From positions 2,294,001 through 2,358,000 of the forward strand of contig NZ_JBHTAN010000006.1 in assembly GCF_042663585.1 (NCBI RefSeq): DNA of 64,000 nucleotides, read 5' to 3'. Shown one piece after another: positions 7,748 to 16,360 of the stretch (its first letter is position 1; the number at the start of each line of letters is the position of its first letter). The notes below the pieces were generated by a model, which did no database searches, was not told the origin of the DNA, and saw only the letters and a list, made by a program, of their open reading frames with translations. The translations under genes and the position numbers were made by a program. Source of the DNA: Natranaeroarchaeum sp042663585. GTDB taxonomy: Archaea > Halobacteriota > Halobacteria > Halobacteriales > Natronoarchaeaceae.

Positions 7748-8640
7748 TCCGTCGTCACTTCACAGCCCTCCGGCGTGACGATGATCGTATGCTCTTTCTG
7801 ACTGACCAGACAGCCAGCGTCCTCTTTGAGCACCGGGTAGCCGTGGACGATATCCTGTGATTTGAGCCGTCGGAGCGCCATCTTCGCGCGGGAACTGTCG
7901 AGCCACCGCGTCGCGAAGGGGAGCGTTCGGAACTCTTCGGTGATCTGATCGAGTACCTGCCGGGCCTGTCGGTTCCGGACCGAGCCCTCCCGTTCGAGCG
8001 CGAAGATTTCCTCGTCGCCGCCCTCGCTGACTTTGCCCGAACCGTCGGTGGCGAACGGCTCGATTGCGACGACGTCGCCCACCTCCAGAGTAGTGCCCTG
8101 CGAGACGGCGCGGTTCGGAATCGTCGGCTCGGTGTGCTGTTCCCAGTGACCCAGTCCGTGGCCGGTGAGGTTGACGACGGGATTGTAGCCGTAGCCGTCG
8201 ATGACCTCCTCGATCGCCCCGCCGATCTCGCCGGTCTGAACGCCGGGTTCGATCATCTCGAGGGCGGTGTCGAGCGCCTCAGCCGGGGCGTTCGCTAGCT
8301 CCGGATTGCCGGAGAGATCGACGGTGATCGCGGTGTCGGCCAGCCAGCCATCGACGCTGACGCCGATGTCGAGGTTGATCATCTCCTCGCCGAACGTCGA
8401 CTCGTCGCCGATACTCGGCGTCGCGTGGGCCGCTTCCTCGTCGATACTGATGTTGACGGGGAAGGCGGGTTGGCCGCCGAGTTCGCGGATCCGGTCTTCG
8501 GCGAACTCGGCTACTTCGAGGTGACTCTCGCCGACCTCGACCCGCTCGACTGTCTCCGCGCGCACCTGAGAGAGGATCTCGCCAGCCTCGCGGTGTTTCT
8601 CGTACTGCTCGGATTCGAGATCGACGTCGGATGTTGCCAT
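7744..8640 (-). CDS. map: Type II methionine aminopeptidase
   Basis: 298-aa metalloprotease that removes the initiator methionine from nascent proteins. The pita-bread fold metal ligands are visible: INLDIGV and DTAITVDL supply aspartates, GHGLGHWEQH supplies the histidine, and the C-terminal half supplies glutamates. Length and the absence of a lysine-rich extension fit archaeal type II enzymes. The ATG at 8640 starts MATSDVDLESEQ; the longer frame is rejected as non-homologous. A short gap separates it from the peptidase gene that follows on the same strand. Confidence 0.92.
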   Translation of the reverse strand: MATSDVDLESEQYEKHREAGEILSQVRAETVERVEVGESHLEVAEFAEDRIRELGGQPAFPVNISIDEEAAHATPSIGDESTFGEEMINLDIGVSVDGWLADTAITVDLSGNPELANAPAEALDTALEMIEPGVQTGEIGGAIEEVIDGYGYNPVVNLTGHGLGHWEQHTEPTIPNRAVSQGTTLEVGDVVAIEPFATDGSGKVSEGGDEEIFALEREGSVRNRQARQVLDQITEEFRTLPFATRWLDSSRAKMALRRLKSQDIVHGYPVLKEDAGCLVSQKEHTIIVTPEGCEVTTD

Positions 8641-8671
8641 ACAGGTATCTCGTCCGAGGGCGCAAAAGGCG

Positions 8672-9571
8672 TTACGCAGTATCGCCGGCGGATGACGAGT
8701 CCGTAGCGACGCTCGTCTGCATCGCGTCGCTGTTGTACGCGCTCCCAACGGTGCCGTCCGCGTCGGCGACGATGACGCCCGCGGAGTCGCCGGTCACGGT
8801 ATCGAGTTCGTCGATCGCCCGGGTCGCCGCAGTCTCCGGATCGTCGCCGCTTTCGAGGTGGCCGACCGCCGCCCGGGCTACGCCGGTCCGGGCGATAGCT
8901 TCGCCCGCCCCGGTGGCGCTCGCACCCCCCGCGTCCGCCGCGAAAAAGCCCGCGCCGAGTTGTGGGACGTCACCGACACGGCCAGCGAGCGCGTACCAGC
9001 GCCCACCGGTCGACGTCGCCGCGGCGACCTGCCCCTCCTCGGCCGCGACTGCGCCGACCGTGTCGTGATCCTCGGGCGCTCGCGAGGACGTATCGCCGAA
9101 ATGCTCCTCGATCCAGTCCAGTTGCTCGCTGGCCGGTCCCTCCGGCGGGGATTCCGACGCCCAGCGCTCTCGGGAGCGCTCGGACCAGAGGTCGACGTCG
9201 GTGTCGATTCCGTACTCGCCCGCGAGCGAGCGGGCGTGCTCGCCGGAGACGAACACGTGTGGCGTCTCTTCGAGGACGACTCGGGCAGCAGCGAGGGCGT
9301 GCTCGACACCCTCCATCGAGCAGACCGCGCCCGCCTTCCCGTCCTCGGTCATGACTCCCGCATCGGTCCGGATCGATCCGTCACTCTGGACGGCGCTCCC
9401 GATGCCGGCGTTGAACCGTGGCGACGTTTCGAGAACCTCTACCGCGCGCACGACGGCGTCCAGCGGAGCCGATTCGGTGACTCCTCGATCAGCCGCGTCG
9501 TCGAGCACTGCCTGTCTGGACTCGGGGGCTTTCGGCTCTTCGCCTGCGCCGCCGTGGACAATTACGTGCAT
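8672..9571 (-). CDS. Isoaspartyl peptidase/L-asparaginase (Ntn hydrolase)
   Basis: 299-aa plant-type asparaginase family protein that hydrolyses beta-aspartyl dipeptides and asparagine after autocleavage. The predicted cleavage site and nucleophile is T171 in EDHDTVGAVA. Other conserved parts are VHGGAG at the N-terminus, the PRFNAGIGSA loop and GAGEAIARTGVARA. The ATG at 9571 begins MHVIVHGGAG, the usual start; the frame stays open for another 1.5 kb but that part is antisense to icd. It is divergent from icd. Confidence 0.88.
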   Translation of the reverse strand: MHVIVHGGAGEEPKAPESRQAVLDDAADRGVTESAPLDAVVRAVEVLETSPRFNAGIGSAVQSDGSIRTDAGVMTEDGKAGAVCSMEGVEHALAAARVVLEETPHVFVSGEHARSLAGEYGIDTDVDLWSERSRERWASESPPEGPASEQLDWIEEHFGDTSSRAPEDHDTVGAVAAEEGQVAAATSTGGRWYALAGRVGDVPQLGAGFFAADAGGASATGAGEAIARTGVARAAVGHLESGDDPETAATRAIDELDTVTGDSAGVIVADADGTVGSAYNSDAMQTSVATDSSSAGDTA

Positions 9572-9682
9572 ACCACCATCGTGGAAATCGACTGCCTTCA
9601 GTACTTTCGTCCGGAGTTCCCGACCGGCGTCGAGAGGCCTACTGGTCGCAGTATTTGCGCCATCAGAAGCAAAAGACAGGGC

Positions 9683-9687
9683 TTTTA
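9683..9687 (+). promoter_or_regulatory. TATA-like element of icd
   Basis: CTTTTAG at 9682-9688 lies about 30 bases before the icd ATG, giving a transcript with almost no leader, as is common in haloarchaea. Confidence 0.4.
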
Positions 9688-9715
9688 GCCCCAACCTGAT
9701 TTCGTAGAAACGACC

Positions 9716-10978
9716 ATGAGCTATGACAAGGTCGAAGTCCCCGAGGACGGGGAACCGATCACTCTCGCAGACGAGGAAACTGGCGAACTCGACGTGCCAG
9801 CAAACCCGATTATCCCTATTATTCACGGTGACGGGATCGGCACCGACGTCGGCCCGGCCGCACAGAAGGTACTTGACGCCGCTGCGGAAGCGACCGGCCG
9901 CTCGATCTCCTGGATGCGTCTCTACGCAGGCGAGTCCGCTCGTGAAAAGTATGACGAGAACCTCCCCGAGGACACCGTCAGTGCCATTCGCAACCACCGC
10001 GTGGCTATCAAGGGCCCGCTGACGACACCCGTCGGAGCGGGCTTTCGCTCGCTCAACGTCGCGCTCCGGCAGACGCTGGACATGTACGCCAACGTCCGGC
10101 CGACCTACTACATCGACGGCGTTCCCTCGCCCGTCAAATCCCCCGAGGAGATGGACATGATCACCTTCCGGGAGAACACCGAGGACGTCTACGCCGGCGT
10201 CGAATGGGAAGCCGGTACCGACGAAGTCGAACAGGTCCGTGACTTCCTCGAAGACGACATGGAGATCGCCGACGTCATCCACGATGGGCCGGTCGGCATC
10301 GGCGTCAAACCGATCTCCGAGTTCGGCTCCAAGCGACTGGTCCGCGAAGCGATCGACTACGCCCTCGCCAACGACCGCGATTCGGTGACCCTCGTCCACA
10401 AGGGTAACATCATGAAGTTCACCGAGGGAGCCTTCCGCGACTGGGGCTACGAGGTCGCCGAAGAGGAGTACGGCGAGGACGTCATCGTCGAGGACGATCT
10501 GTGGGAGGACTACGAGGGCGAACAGCCCGAGGGCACCGTTGTCGTGCAGGACCGCATCGCCGACAACATGCTCCAGCAGCTCCTCACCCGAACCGACGAG
10601 TACGAGGTCATCGCAACGATGAACCTCAACGGTGATTACATGTCCGACGCCGCCGGCGCACAGATCGGCGGGCTCGGCATCGCACCCGGCGCGAACTTCG
10701 GCCACGGCCGCTGTCTCGCCGAACCGGTTCACGGCTCCGCGCCCAAGTACGCCGGCGAGGACAAGGTCAACCCGACCGCGATGATCCTTTCGGGCCGCGA
10801 GATGCTCGATTATCTGGGCTGGTCCGACGCCGCAGACCTCATCCGGGACGCCGTTGAGGAGACCATCTCCTCGGGCACCGTTACCTACGACCTCGAACGA
10901 CAGATCGAGGGCGGTACGAAGGTAGCGACCAGCGAGTTCGCCGAAGCAGTCATCGAGAACATCAAGAAACTCTCGTAG
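9716..10978 (+). CDS. icd: Isocitrate dehydrogenase (NADP-type)
   Basis: 420-aa TCA-cycle enzyme that converts isocitrate to 2-oxoglutarate and CO2. The substrate-binding block is complete: GAGFRSLNVALRQ with the phosphoserine-position serine, then YANVRP. It is followed by TFRENTEDVYAG and the metal-binding aspartates in NLNGDYMSDAAGAQIGGLG. Length fits archaeal and bacterial homodimeric enzymes. The last codons (IKKLS) and stop sit inside a 10-bp inverted repeat, and similar stop regions recur downstream. Confidence 0.95.
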   Translation: MSYDKVEVPEDGEPITLADEETGELDVPANPIIPIIHGDGIGTDVGPAAQKVLDAAAEATGRSISWMRLYAGESAREKYDENLPEDTVSAIRNHRVAIKGPLTTPVGAGFRSLNVALRQTLDMYANVRPTYYIDGVPSPVKSPEEMDMITFRENTEDVYAGVEWEAGTDEVEQVRDFLEDDMEIADVIHDGPVGIGVKPISEFGSKRLVREAIDYALANDRDSVTLVHKGNIMKFTEGAFRDWGYEVAEEEYGEDVIVEDDLWEDYEGEQPEGTVVVQDRIADNMLQQLLTRTDEYEVIATMNLNGDYMSDAAGAQIGGLGIAPGANFGHGRCLAEPVHGSAPKYAGEDKVNPTAMILSGREMLDYLGWSDAADLIRDAVEETISSGTVTYDLERQIEGGTKVATSEFAEAVIENIKKLS

Positions 10979-11100
10979 AGAGTTTCTCTGGCGCTCGCCC
11001 GTTGGGCGAGCACATCGAAAAGCTGTCGTAGACCGCTTTTCGAGCACCCGGAGATCAGAGATATCCGGGGACATCGAGAAACTCTCATAGAGCGCCTGCT
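10965..11100 (+). terminator. Hairpin array after icd
   Basis: Four inverted repeats follow each other: AGAAACTCTC/GAGAGTTTCT (10965-10987, spanning the icd stop), GCTCGCCC/GGGCGAGC with a 3-base loop (10993-11011), GAAAAGC/GCTTTTC (11016-11040) and CCCGGA/TCCGGG (11047-11069). They form no long U-tract, so they may act as a 3' UTR stabiliser or a staged terminator. Degenerate copies of the icd stop region lie within the array. Confidence 0.45.
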
Positions 11101-11184
11101 CTCAGTCTCCGATTTTCTGCGGTACGAGTCACCCCGAGCGACGGGTCGTAACGCTAACCAACCACCGTTCCGTACGCCACTCTC

Positions 11185-11616
11185 ATGACCGAAGTACGAG
11201 TCGTCGAGTCGATGGCCGAGCGCGAGGACGCCTACGCGGTCCGACGGACCGTCTTCGTCGACGAGCAGGGCGTCGACGAGGAGTTGGAGTATGACGAGCA
11301 CGAGGACCACGCGACACATTTCGTCGCTTACGACGGCGACGAACCGGTCGGGGCCGCACGGCTCCGCGAACCGGAGGACGGCCTCGGGAAGGTCGAACGA
11401 GTCGCCGTGCTCGAATCGCGGCGCGAGCAGGGCGTCGGCGAGGCGCTGATGCGGGCCGTCGAGGCCGAGGCCCGAGCAGGAGGAATGACGAAACTCAAAC
11501 TTCACTCGCAGACGCGCGCGGCCGGCTTCTACCGGTCAGTCGGCTACGAGCGCCGCGGCGAGGAGTTCGAGGAAGCGGGCATCCCCCACGTGAAGATGTA
11601 CAAGACCGTCGAGTGA
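11185..11616 (+). CDS. GNAT family N-acetyltransferase
   Basis: 143-aa GNAT protein resembling the ElaA/YjcF-like group. Visible features are VRRTVFVDEQGVDEELEYDEH near the N-terminus, the V-strand EDGLGKVERVAVLESRREQGVG with the acetyl-CoA loop RREQGVGEAL, and the terminal AAGFYRSVGYERRGEEFEEAGIPHVKM. The EAGIPH ending is typical of this group, whose substrates are mostly unknown. It follows icd after the hairpin array, so it is probably transcribed separately. Confidence 0.82.
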   Translation: MTEVRVVESMAEREDAYAVRRTVFVDEQGVDEELEYDEHEDHATHFVAYDGDEPVGAARLREPEDGLGKVERVAVLESRREQGVGEALMRAVEAEARAGGMTKLKLHSQTRAAGFYRSVGYERRGEEFEEAGIPHVKMYKTVE

Positions 11617-11657
11617 TCGTCACAAACGGTTTGCGCCCAGAGGGAGACGACTGAACT

Positions 11658-11939
11658 ATGAGCGAGGAACCGGAGACAGTCCGCGTCTGGCTGGTCGAAC
11701 GGACCTACTCGGACGACGAGCAGAACCTGATCATTCTCACCTACGCGACGACGGACGGCGAGCAGTATTTCCGCAAGGAGCGGGCGCTCACCTCGTTTAC
11801 CGACGTGCGGGAGACCACTGCCGCGGTCGAGGCCGACCCGAGCAATCTCGGCGATGTCAACGACGAGTCGCTGCGCGAGCGGTACGCCACGGAGGCCCGG
11901 CGCATGGCCGAGCACCACGACCCGAACGATGCGATCTGA
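11658..11939 (+). CDS. Small conserved hypothetical protein
   Basis: 93-aa acidic soluble protein without a recognised domain. The N-terminal half is beta-rich (VRVWLVERTYSDDEQNLIIL) and the C-terminal half is helical. It starts 42 bases after the GNAT gene and may be cotranscribed with it. Its stop abuts the stop of the convergent cupin gene. Composition is that of a real haloarchaeal protein; the function is unknown. Confidence 0.6.
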   Translation: MSEEPETVRVWLVERTYSDDEQNLIILTYATTDGEQYFRKERALTSFTDVRETTAAVEADPSNLGDVNDESLRERYATEARRMAEHHDPNDAI

Positions 11940-12290
11940 TCACTCGACGTCGTCCTGCCACGCCGGATCCGTCCGGGGCGGGGCGAACACGTCGATGCCT
12001 TCGACGACTTCGTCGGTCCGGTTCTCAGCGCCGTGGGGCTCCCCGCCGGGAATCGCGTAGGTGTCGCCGGGGCCGACCACTTTTTCGGTGCCGTCCGCGA
12101 GAACGAACGTGAGCGTCCCCGAGAGGACGACGCCGGTCTGTTCGTGCGGGTGGTCGTGTTCGGGAACGACGGCGTCGGGGTCGATCTCGAAGCGCTGGAC
12201 GTTCATTTCCTCGCCGCCGGCGAGCAGGGAGAGGTGGACGCCGTCGACGGCTTCGGTCGAGTCGCTGTCGTCCGGGCCGAGAACTTGCAT
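11940..12290 (-). CDS. Cupin domain protein
   Basis: 116-aa single-domain cupin. Motif 1 is visible as PEHDHPHEQTGVVLSG (metal-binding histidines and glutamate), and motif 2 as PGDTYAIPGGEPHGAEN (final histidine). Such small cupins can be dioxygenases, isomerases or sensors, and the substrate cannot be read from the sequence. It is transcribed alone, convergent with the gene at 11658. Confidence 0.85.
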   Translation of the reverse strand: MQVLGPDDSDSTEAVDGVHLSLLAGGEEMNVQRFEIDPDAVVPEHDHPHEQTGVVLSGTLTFVLADGTEKVVGPGDTYAIPGGEPHGAENRTDEVVEGIDVFAPPRTDPAWQDDVE

Positions 12291-12442
12291 ACCGGGGCAT
12301 ACGGAGGAGGATCGTAAATAGCTGGCTGGGCGGCTCCCGGGGCGACCGACGGATCGGTCGGGGGCCCGGTGATTGAGGTCGACCGGACCTACCGCCGACC
12401 GTCGCCGGTGCGTTCATTACCGTCCACCGACAAGCTGGCGGT

Positions 12443-12967
12443 ATGTACGCGGTCGTCGGCTGTAACAACTGCAGTAATCTCTGGCTCGTCGAGGGACGCC
12501 AGGGCACAGCACAGTGTTCCCGGTGCGGGAAGACCCACCAGTTCGACCGGCTACACAAGTTCGCCGAGACCGACGACGAGGACCACGCCCGCGAACTGCG
12601 CGCGTCGATACTCGCCAACCGTAGCGACCACGGCGATGCGTTCGCGAACGTCGACTCCTTCGGCCAGCTAGAGAACCAGATCGAGGACGCCGGCGTCGAC
12701 GACCGGGAGTATCTGGAAGGTTCGGGGCTCGACGCCGACGAAATCGACGCGGCCGCCGAGCAGTTCGACGACCGGGGCGGGAGTTCCCAGACCCGGAAGG
12801 AAACGGTTCTAGAGGCATTGCGAACGCTCGACGCACCGACTGAGGACGAGGTTGTCGAGTACGCCGCAGAACGCGACGTTCCGGCGGAGTACGTGACGAC
12901 GAGTCTGGAGAAACTGGCCCAGCGGGGACGTGTCTCGGAGAGTCGGGGCGTGTACCGGCTGATCTAG
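12443..12967 (+). CDS. DUF5817-like protein: zinc ribbon plus winged helix
   Basis: 174-aa protein with an N-terminal zinc ribbon (CNNC at residues 7-10 and CSRC at about 26-29) directly after the start MYAVVG. A variable helical middle leads into a C-terminal winged-helix-like segment (about 115-174: KETVLEALRTLDAPTEDEVV through RGRVSESRGVYRL). The layout matches haloarchaeal proteins annotated DUF5817 (from memory). It is a likely nucleic-acid-binding protein; its target is unknown. Confidence 0.7.
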   Translation: MYAVVGCNNCSNLWLVEGRQGTAQCSRCGKTHQFDRLHKFAETDDEDHARELRASILANRSDHGDAFANVDSFGQLENQIEDAGVDDREYLEGSGLDADEIDAAAEQFDDRGGSSQTRKETVLEALRTLDAPTEDEVVEYAAERDVPAEYVTTSLEKLAQRGRVSESRGVYRLI

Positions 12968-13088
12968 ACGCTCGAACGTACCCGGGCGTCGTCCTGGGCC
13001 GGGACGACGAGCCGAACCGAGCCATTCAGGGAGCCACGGCTACAAACTCCGGTATGATCGAAGGAGAGCCCCGTGACGGTGGTGACCG

Positions 13089-13310
13089 ATGAGCGCGAAC
13101 AGCAATGAGGCCGATTACGGACTGGTCGCAAAGGCCATTGCCATCGTTGCGGCGGGAGTCGTAATACCCGGAATCATCGCCCGGTTTCTCAACGCCGCCG
13201 GCTACAGCATTATCGGGACGTTCGTGTTCGGGATGAGTTTCTTCGGGATGGTCGTGCTGGTCTGGTACGTCTGGATCCGACCGCTCGACCTCGCCGGCCC
13301 GATGGGATAA
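13089..13310 (+). CDS. Small two-helix membrane protein
   Basis: 73-aa membrane protein of unknown function with hydrophobic segments at about residues 13-34 and 40-62. The start ATG overlaps the stop of a 12-codon upstream ORF (13054-13092) in an ATGA arrangement, and a GGTGGTGA element sits just before it. Translation may therefore be coupled to this leader ORF. It could share a transcript with the next small membrane gene. Confidence 0.6.
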   Translation: MSANSNEADYGLVAKAIAIVAAGVVIPGIIARFLNAAGYSIIGTFVFGMSFFGMVVLVWYVWIRPLDLAGPMG

Positions 13311-13371
13311 GAGATGACCCGCGGAGTAACGGAACTTTAATCATCCGCACGGTAGCAATATCGGATAACCA

Positions 13372-13629
13372 ATGAACGCGCTTCCACTGCAACTGCTGGA
13401 CACGTTCCTGCTCGACTACCACATCGGGCACGTGCTGGCACTGACGTTCGTTCTGGTGATGCTGGGATCGCTCCCCCTCCGGTCGCGCAAGATACTGGCC
13501 CTGAACGCGATTCTGTTCGGCGTCATCTTCATCGCGGTCCCGTTTTCGATGACCGAGAACATTATGTACCGGCTCGTCGGCTTCGCGCTGGTCATCGTCG
13601 CACCGATCCTCTATACGACCGCAGAGTAG
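13372..13629 (+). CDS. Small membrane protein, unknown function
   Basis: 85-aa hydrophobic protein with three likely transmembrane segments (about 15-33, 40-57 and 63-82). No motif or family is recognised. It is the last gene of a plus-strand pair, and its stop lies one base before the stop of the convergent siroheme decarboxylase gene. The AT-rich bases around 13334-13345 could hold its promoter. Confidence 0.6.
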   Translation: MNALPLQLLDTFLLDYHIGHVLALTFVLVMLGSLPLRSRKILALNAILFGVIFIAVPFSMTENIMYRLVGFALVIVAPILYTTAE

Positions 13630-13630
13630 C

Positions 13631-14671
13631 TCACACCAGATCTTCGTAGCGCGCCCCGGTCTGTTTCAGCGTCTCCGTCGAGTACAGCCGTTCGTGATCG
13701 TACGGCAGGTGCTCGGCCGCCAGTTCGTCTATCTTCTCGTCGACGGCATCAGGATCCCGTCCATGAATCATCGTGAAGAGGTTGTACTCCCAGTCGAGTT
13801 CGGGACGGCGTGGACGGTGATAACACAGCGTCACGTACGGGAGTTCGCCGACTGCAACGCCGCGCTCGTCGAGTTCCTCGTCGTCGACGTCCCAGACGAC
13901 CATGCAGTTGTTGTCGAAACCGGTCACGACGTGGTTGACCACGCAGCCGATCCGCTTGATACAGCCGGTCTCTAGCAGGCGATTGATCGCCCTAATGACG
14001 TCCGAGACGTCGGCGTCAAGCGCCTCGGCGATGTCCGCGTACGGAGTCGCCGAGAGCGGAAAGCCCGCCTGAATCTCCAGCAGCAGTTCGCCCTCGAACT
14101 GCGAGAGGTCGCCCGCAGCATCCTCGCTGATCCGCGTCGCGCTGGCATCCGTCGAACCCTCGCTGGCCAACCCCTCGCGGGCGAACCGATCGGCGTTGAC
14201 GACGGGGAACTCCAGATTGATGTAGAAGTCCGTTAGCATCGGTAGAACCAGCACGGTACAGCCAGTTCGCTCTTCGATTTCGGCGAGAATCTGGTCGCGG
14301 CGCTCCCGGGAACCGGCCGTGACGACGAACCACATGTTCCACTCGTGATCCCGGCGGTAGTTGTGGTTGATCTGCTGGTAGCCGTTGATCACGTCGGCGA
14401 TCTCTCCGAACCGTTCGTCGGGAGCCTGCACCGCCGCGAGGGCCGAACTACCGATGACGGGGGGGTTGAGGACCGCGCCGAACCGGCGGAAAATACCCTG
14501 CTCGTACAGCCGCGTAACACGCTCTATCGCCTCCGCCTCGCTGACACCGACCGCCTCTCCGACGGCACGGAACGGCCGCGCTTCGATCGGGAAGCCGCTC
14601 TGGAAACCGTCGATAATCGACGCGTCGACGTCGTCGATAGACTCGCGCCAGTCGGTCGACCGGGAGTTCAT
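13631..14671 (-). CDS. Fused siroheme decarboxylase (AhbA-AhbB type)
   Basis: 346-aa protein made of two tandem Lrp/AsnC-like units, each an HTH followed by an alpha+beta domain. The first (about 15-170) contains RRFGAVLNPPVIG and NHNYRRDHEWNMWFV; the second (about 195-335) contains KRIGCVVNHVV and CYHRPRR then WEYNLF. These signatures are those of siroheme decarboxylase, which converts siroheme to didecarboxysiroheme in the alternative haem pathway of archaea. Lrp-type regulation is the usual misannotation. In many organisms AhbA and AhbB are separate chains; here one chain carries both. Confidence 0.8.
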   Translation of the reverse strand: MNSRSTDWRESIDDVDASIIDGFQSGFPIEARPFRAVGEAVGVSEAEAIERVTRLYEQGIFRRFGAVLNPPVIGSSALAAVQAPDERFGEIADVINGYQQINHNYRRDHEWNMWFVVTAGSRERRDQILAEIEERTGCTVLVLPMLTDFYINLEFPVVNADRFAREGLASEGSTDASATRISEDAAGDLSQFEGELLLEIQAGFPLSATPYADIAEALDADVSDVIRAINRLLETGCIKRIGCVVNHVVTGFDNNCMVVWDVDDEELDERGVAVGELPYVTLCYHRPRRPELDWEYNLFTMIHGRDPDAVDEKIDELAAEHLPYDHERLYSTETLKQTGARYEDLV

Positions 14672-14926
14672 TGTCCCGGAGTTGGACGGCGTAAACCTAC
14701 GTCTTTCGGGTCGATACGGAGCAGCCGTCACTTTCGGGCAGTCCACACGTTTTTGAGTGATCCCGCGGCACGGCCCCGCATGCTCTGACCGACCGCTCCG
14801 GGGCGGTTCGCGGGTGTGCGGCACGCCGCTCCGGCGATACGACCTGCCGCCTGTTAGCTATGCAGTGGGTTGCAGTCACCTGCGGGAAACGGGACGTTTT
14901 TGCGCGTGCTCCTCTAACGCGCAGTT

Positions 14927-16006
14927 ATGACCCAGACGTCTCAGAAGTACGGCGAGTGGCCGCTCAAACGCTTGATGACCGCAGTCGTCGGCTCCGGTCC
15001 GAAGTCGGCCGACGACATGTCCCGGGAGCAGGCCCGCGAGGCCTTTCAGCGCATCCTCGGTGGCGAACCGGACCACACGACGCTCGGTGCGTTCTGGCTG
15101 GCAAACCGCTGGAAACGCAACACGCCCGAGGAACTGGCCGCATACGTCGATGTGATGGCCGAGGAGTCGACAGTTGTCGCCGAACCGGACGCCGACCCGG
15201 TCGACTGTGGCGCGAACTACGACGGGAAACACCGGTCAGCACTGCTCGGCGTCGCCGCGGGAATCGTCGCCGCGGGAGCAGGAACGCCCATCGTCACCCA
15301 CAGCGGCGACCGCGTCCCGACCCAGAAGGAGACGGCGTACAAGCACGTCCTCGACGAACTCGGCGTTCGGACCGAACTCGGCGTCGAAGAGAGCGCCGAG
15401 ATGGTCGACGAGACCGGCTTTGGCTTCTACTACCAGCCCGAATTCAACCCCGAGATCGACGACCTGTTCGATCGACGGGATATGATGGGTGTCCGGACGT
15501 TCGTAAACACCATCGAGACGCTCGCGAACCCGGCCAACGCCGACGTCCACCTCGGAAGCTTCTATCATCTCTCCTTTGCCAAGAAGGTCGTCGACACGTT
15601 CCGACAGACCGAGCAGGTCTCGCCCGGGAAGGTGATCATGTTCCAGGGCATGGAAGGCTACGACGATATCCGACCCGGCTACACGAAAGTCGCCGAGTGG
15701 CAGGCGGACGGCACCGACGAGGGCGAGTTCGAGGATTACGAGATCGAGACGCCGGAGTACGGCATGGATTTCGAGGAGGAAGACCTCCACGTCGACGACG
15801 TCCGGACGGACTCGTCGACGATTACCGAGGAGGTCGTCGCAGGGGAGCGTGAGGATCACTTCGCGGACGCCGTGGCACTGAACGCTGCGTTCCGGATCTA
15901 CGCCGGCGGCGACGCCGAAACCCTCGACGAAGGGCTCGAGGCCGCACGAGCGGCAATCGACGACGGCAGCGCAGCGGCAGTTCTCGACGACCTGCGAGCG
16001 TTCTAG
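14927..16006 (+). CDS. TrpD-like anthranilate phosphoribosyltransferase family protein
   Basis: 359-aa protein of the nucleoside phosphorylase / anthranilate phosphoribosyltransferase family. The N-terminal helical domain (LKRLMTAVVGSG through LAAYVDVMAEES) precedes the phosphoribosyl-binding domain, where the usual GTGGD-type loop is replaced by CGANYDGKHRS. An insertion rich in acidic residues lies at about 265-300. The altered glycine loop suggests a paralog acting on another substrate rather than the trp-operon enzyme; no other trp gene is adjacent. This assignment is partly inference. Confidence 0.7.
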   Translation: MTQTSQKYGEWPLKRLMTAVVGSGPKSADDMSREQAREAFQRILGGEPDHTTLGAFWLANRWKRNTPEELAAYVDVMAEESTVVAEPDADPVDCGANYDGKHRSALLGVAAGIVAAGAGTPIVTHSGDRVPTQKETAYKHVLDELGVRTELGVEESAEMVDETGFGFYYQPEFNPEIDDLFDRRDMMGVRTFVNTIETLANPANADVHLGSFYHLSFAKKVVDTFRQTEQVSPGKVIMFQGMEGYDDIRPGYTKVAEWQADGTDEGEFEDYEIETPEYGMDFEEEDLHVDDVRTDSSTITEEVVAGEREDHFADAVALNAAFRIYAGGDAETLDEGLEAARAAIDDGSAAAVLDDLRAF

Positions 16007-16076
16007 GGCTATCCAACGTTTATCGAGCTATCAACCCCGTGAGCATTATATCGCCGGCGCTCCAACATCTACCCGT

Positions 16077-16352
16077 ATGTTCGGATCGAAACTGCGAAAG
16101 ATCGGCTACGGGTGGATGGCGTTACAGGGACTGCTCTCACTACTGCTGCCGAGACAGTCGCTCAAACTAAACCTGAAGTTGCTGGGAAGTGGGTTCGAGA
16201 ACCCAACCGAACTACAGCCACGGGACTGGTACGTCAGACAAACCCGAGCGCTGGGGGCGGGGCTGGTCGTCGCCGGTCTCACTGGACTGCTGTTGGAGGA
16301 TCGTGGAGACGGATCGGAGAACGATAACGTCTCCGTCGAGAAAGTCGAGTAG
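16077..16352 (+). CDS. Hypothetical membrane-associated protein
   Basis: 91-aa protein of unknown function with a hydrophobic segment at about residues 10-27 (WMALQGLLSLLLP) and another at about 58-76 (ALGAGLVVAGLTGLLL). The N-terminus is basic and the C-terminus acidic. It is probably a small two-helix membrane protein. It is convergent with the universal stress protein gene that follows. Confidence 0.6.
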   Translation: MFGSKLRKIGYGWMALQGLLSLLLPRQSLKLNLKLLGSGFENPTELQPRDWYVRQTRALGAGLVVAGLTGLLLEDRGDGSENDNVSVEKVE

Positions 16353-16360
16353 TCCGCCCG

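Noticed and set aside
9572..11074. Long minus-strand extension of the isoaspartyl peptidase frame to 800 codons
   Set aside because: This part is antisense to icd. The peptidase N-terminus MHVIVHGGAG begins at 9571 and the extension has no domain similarity.
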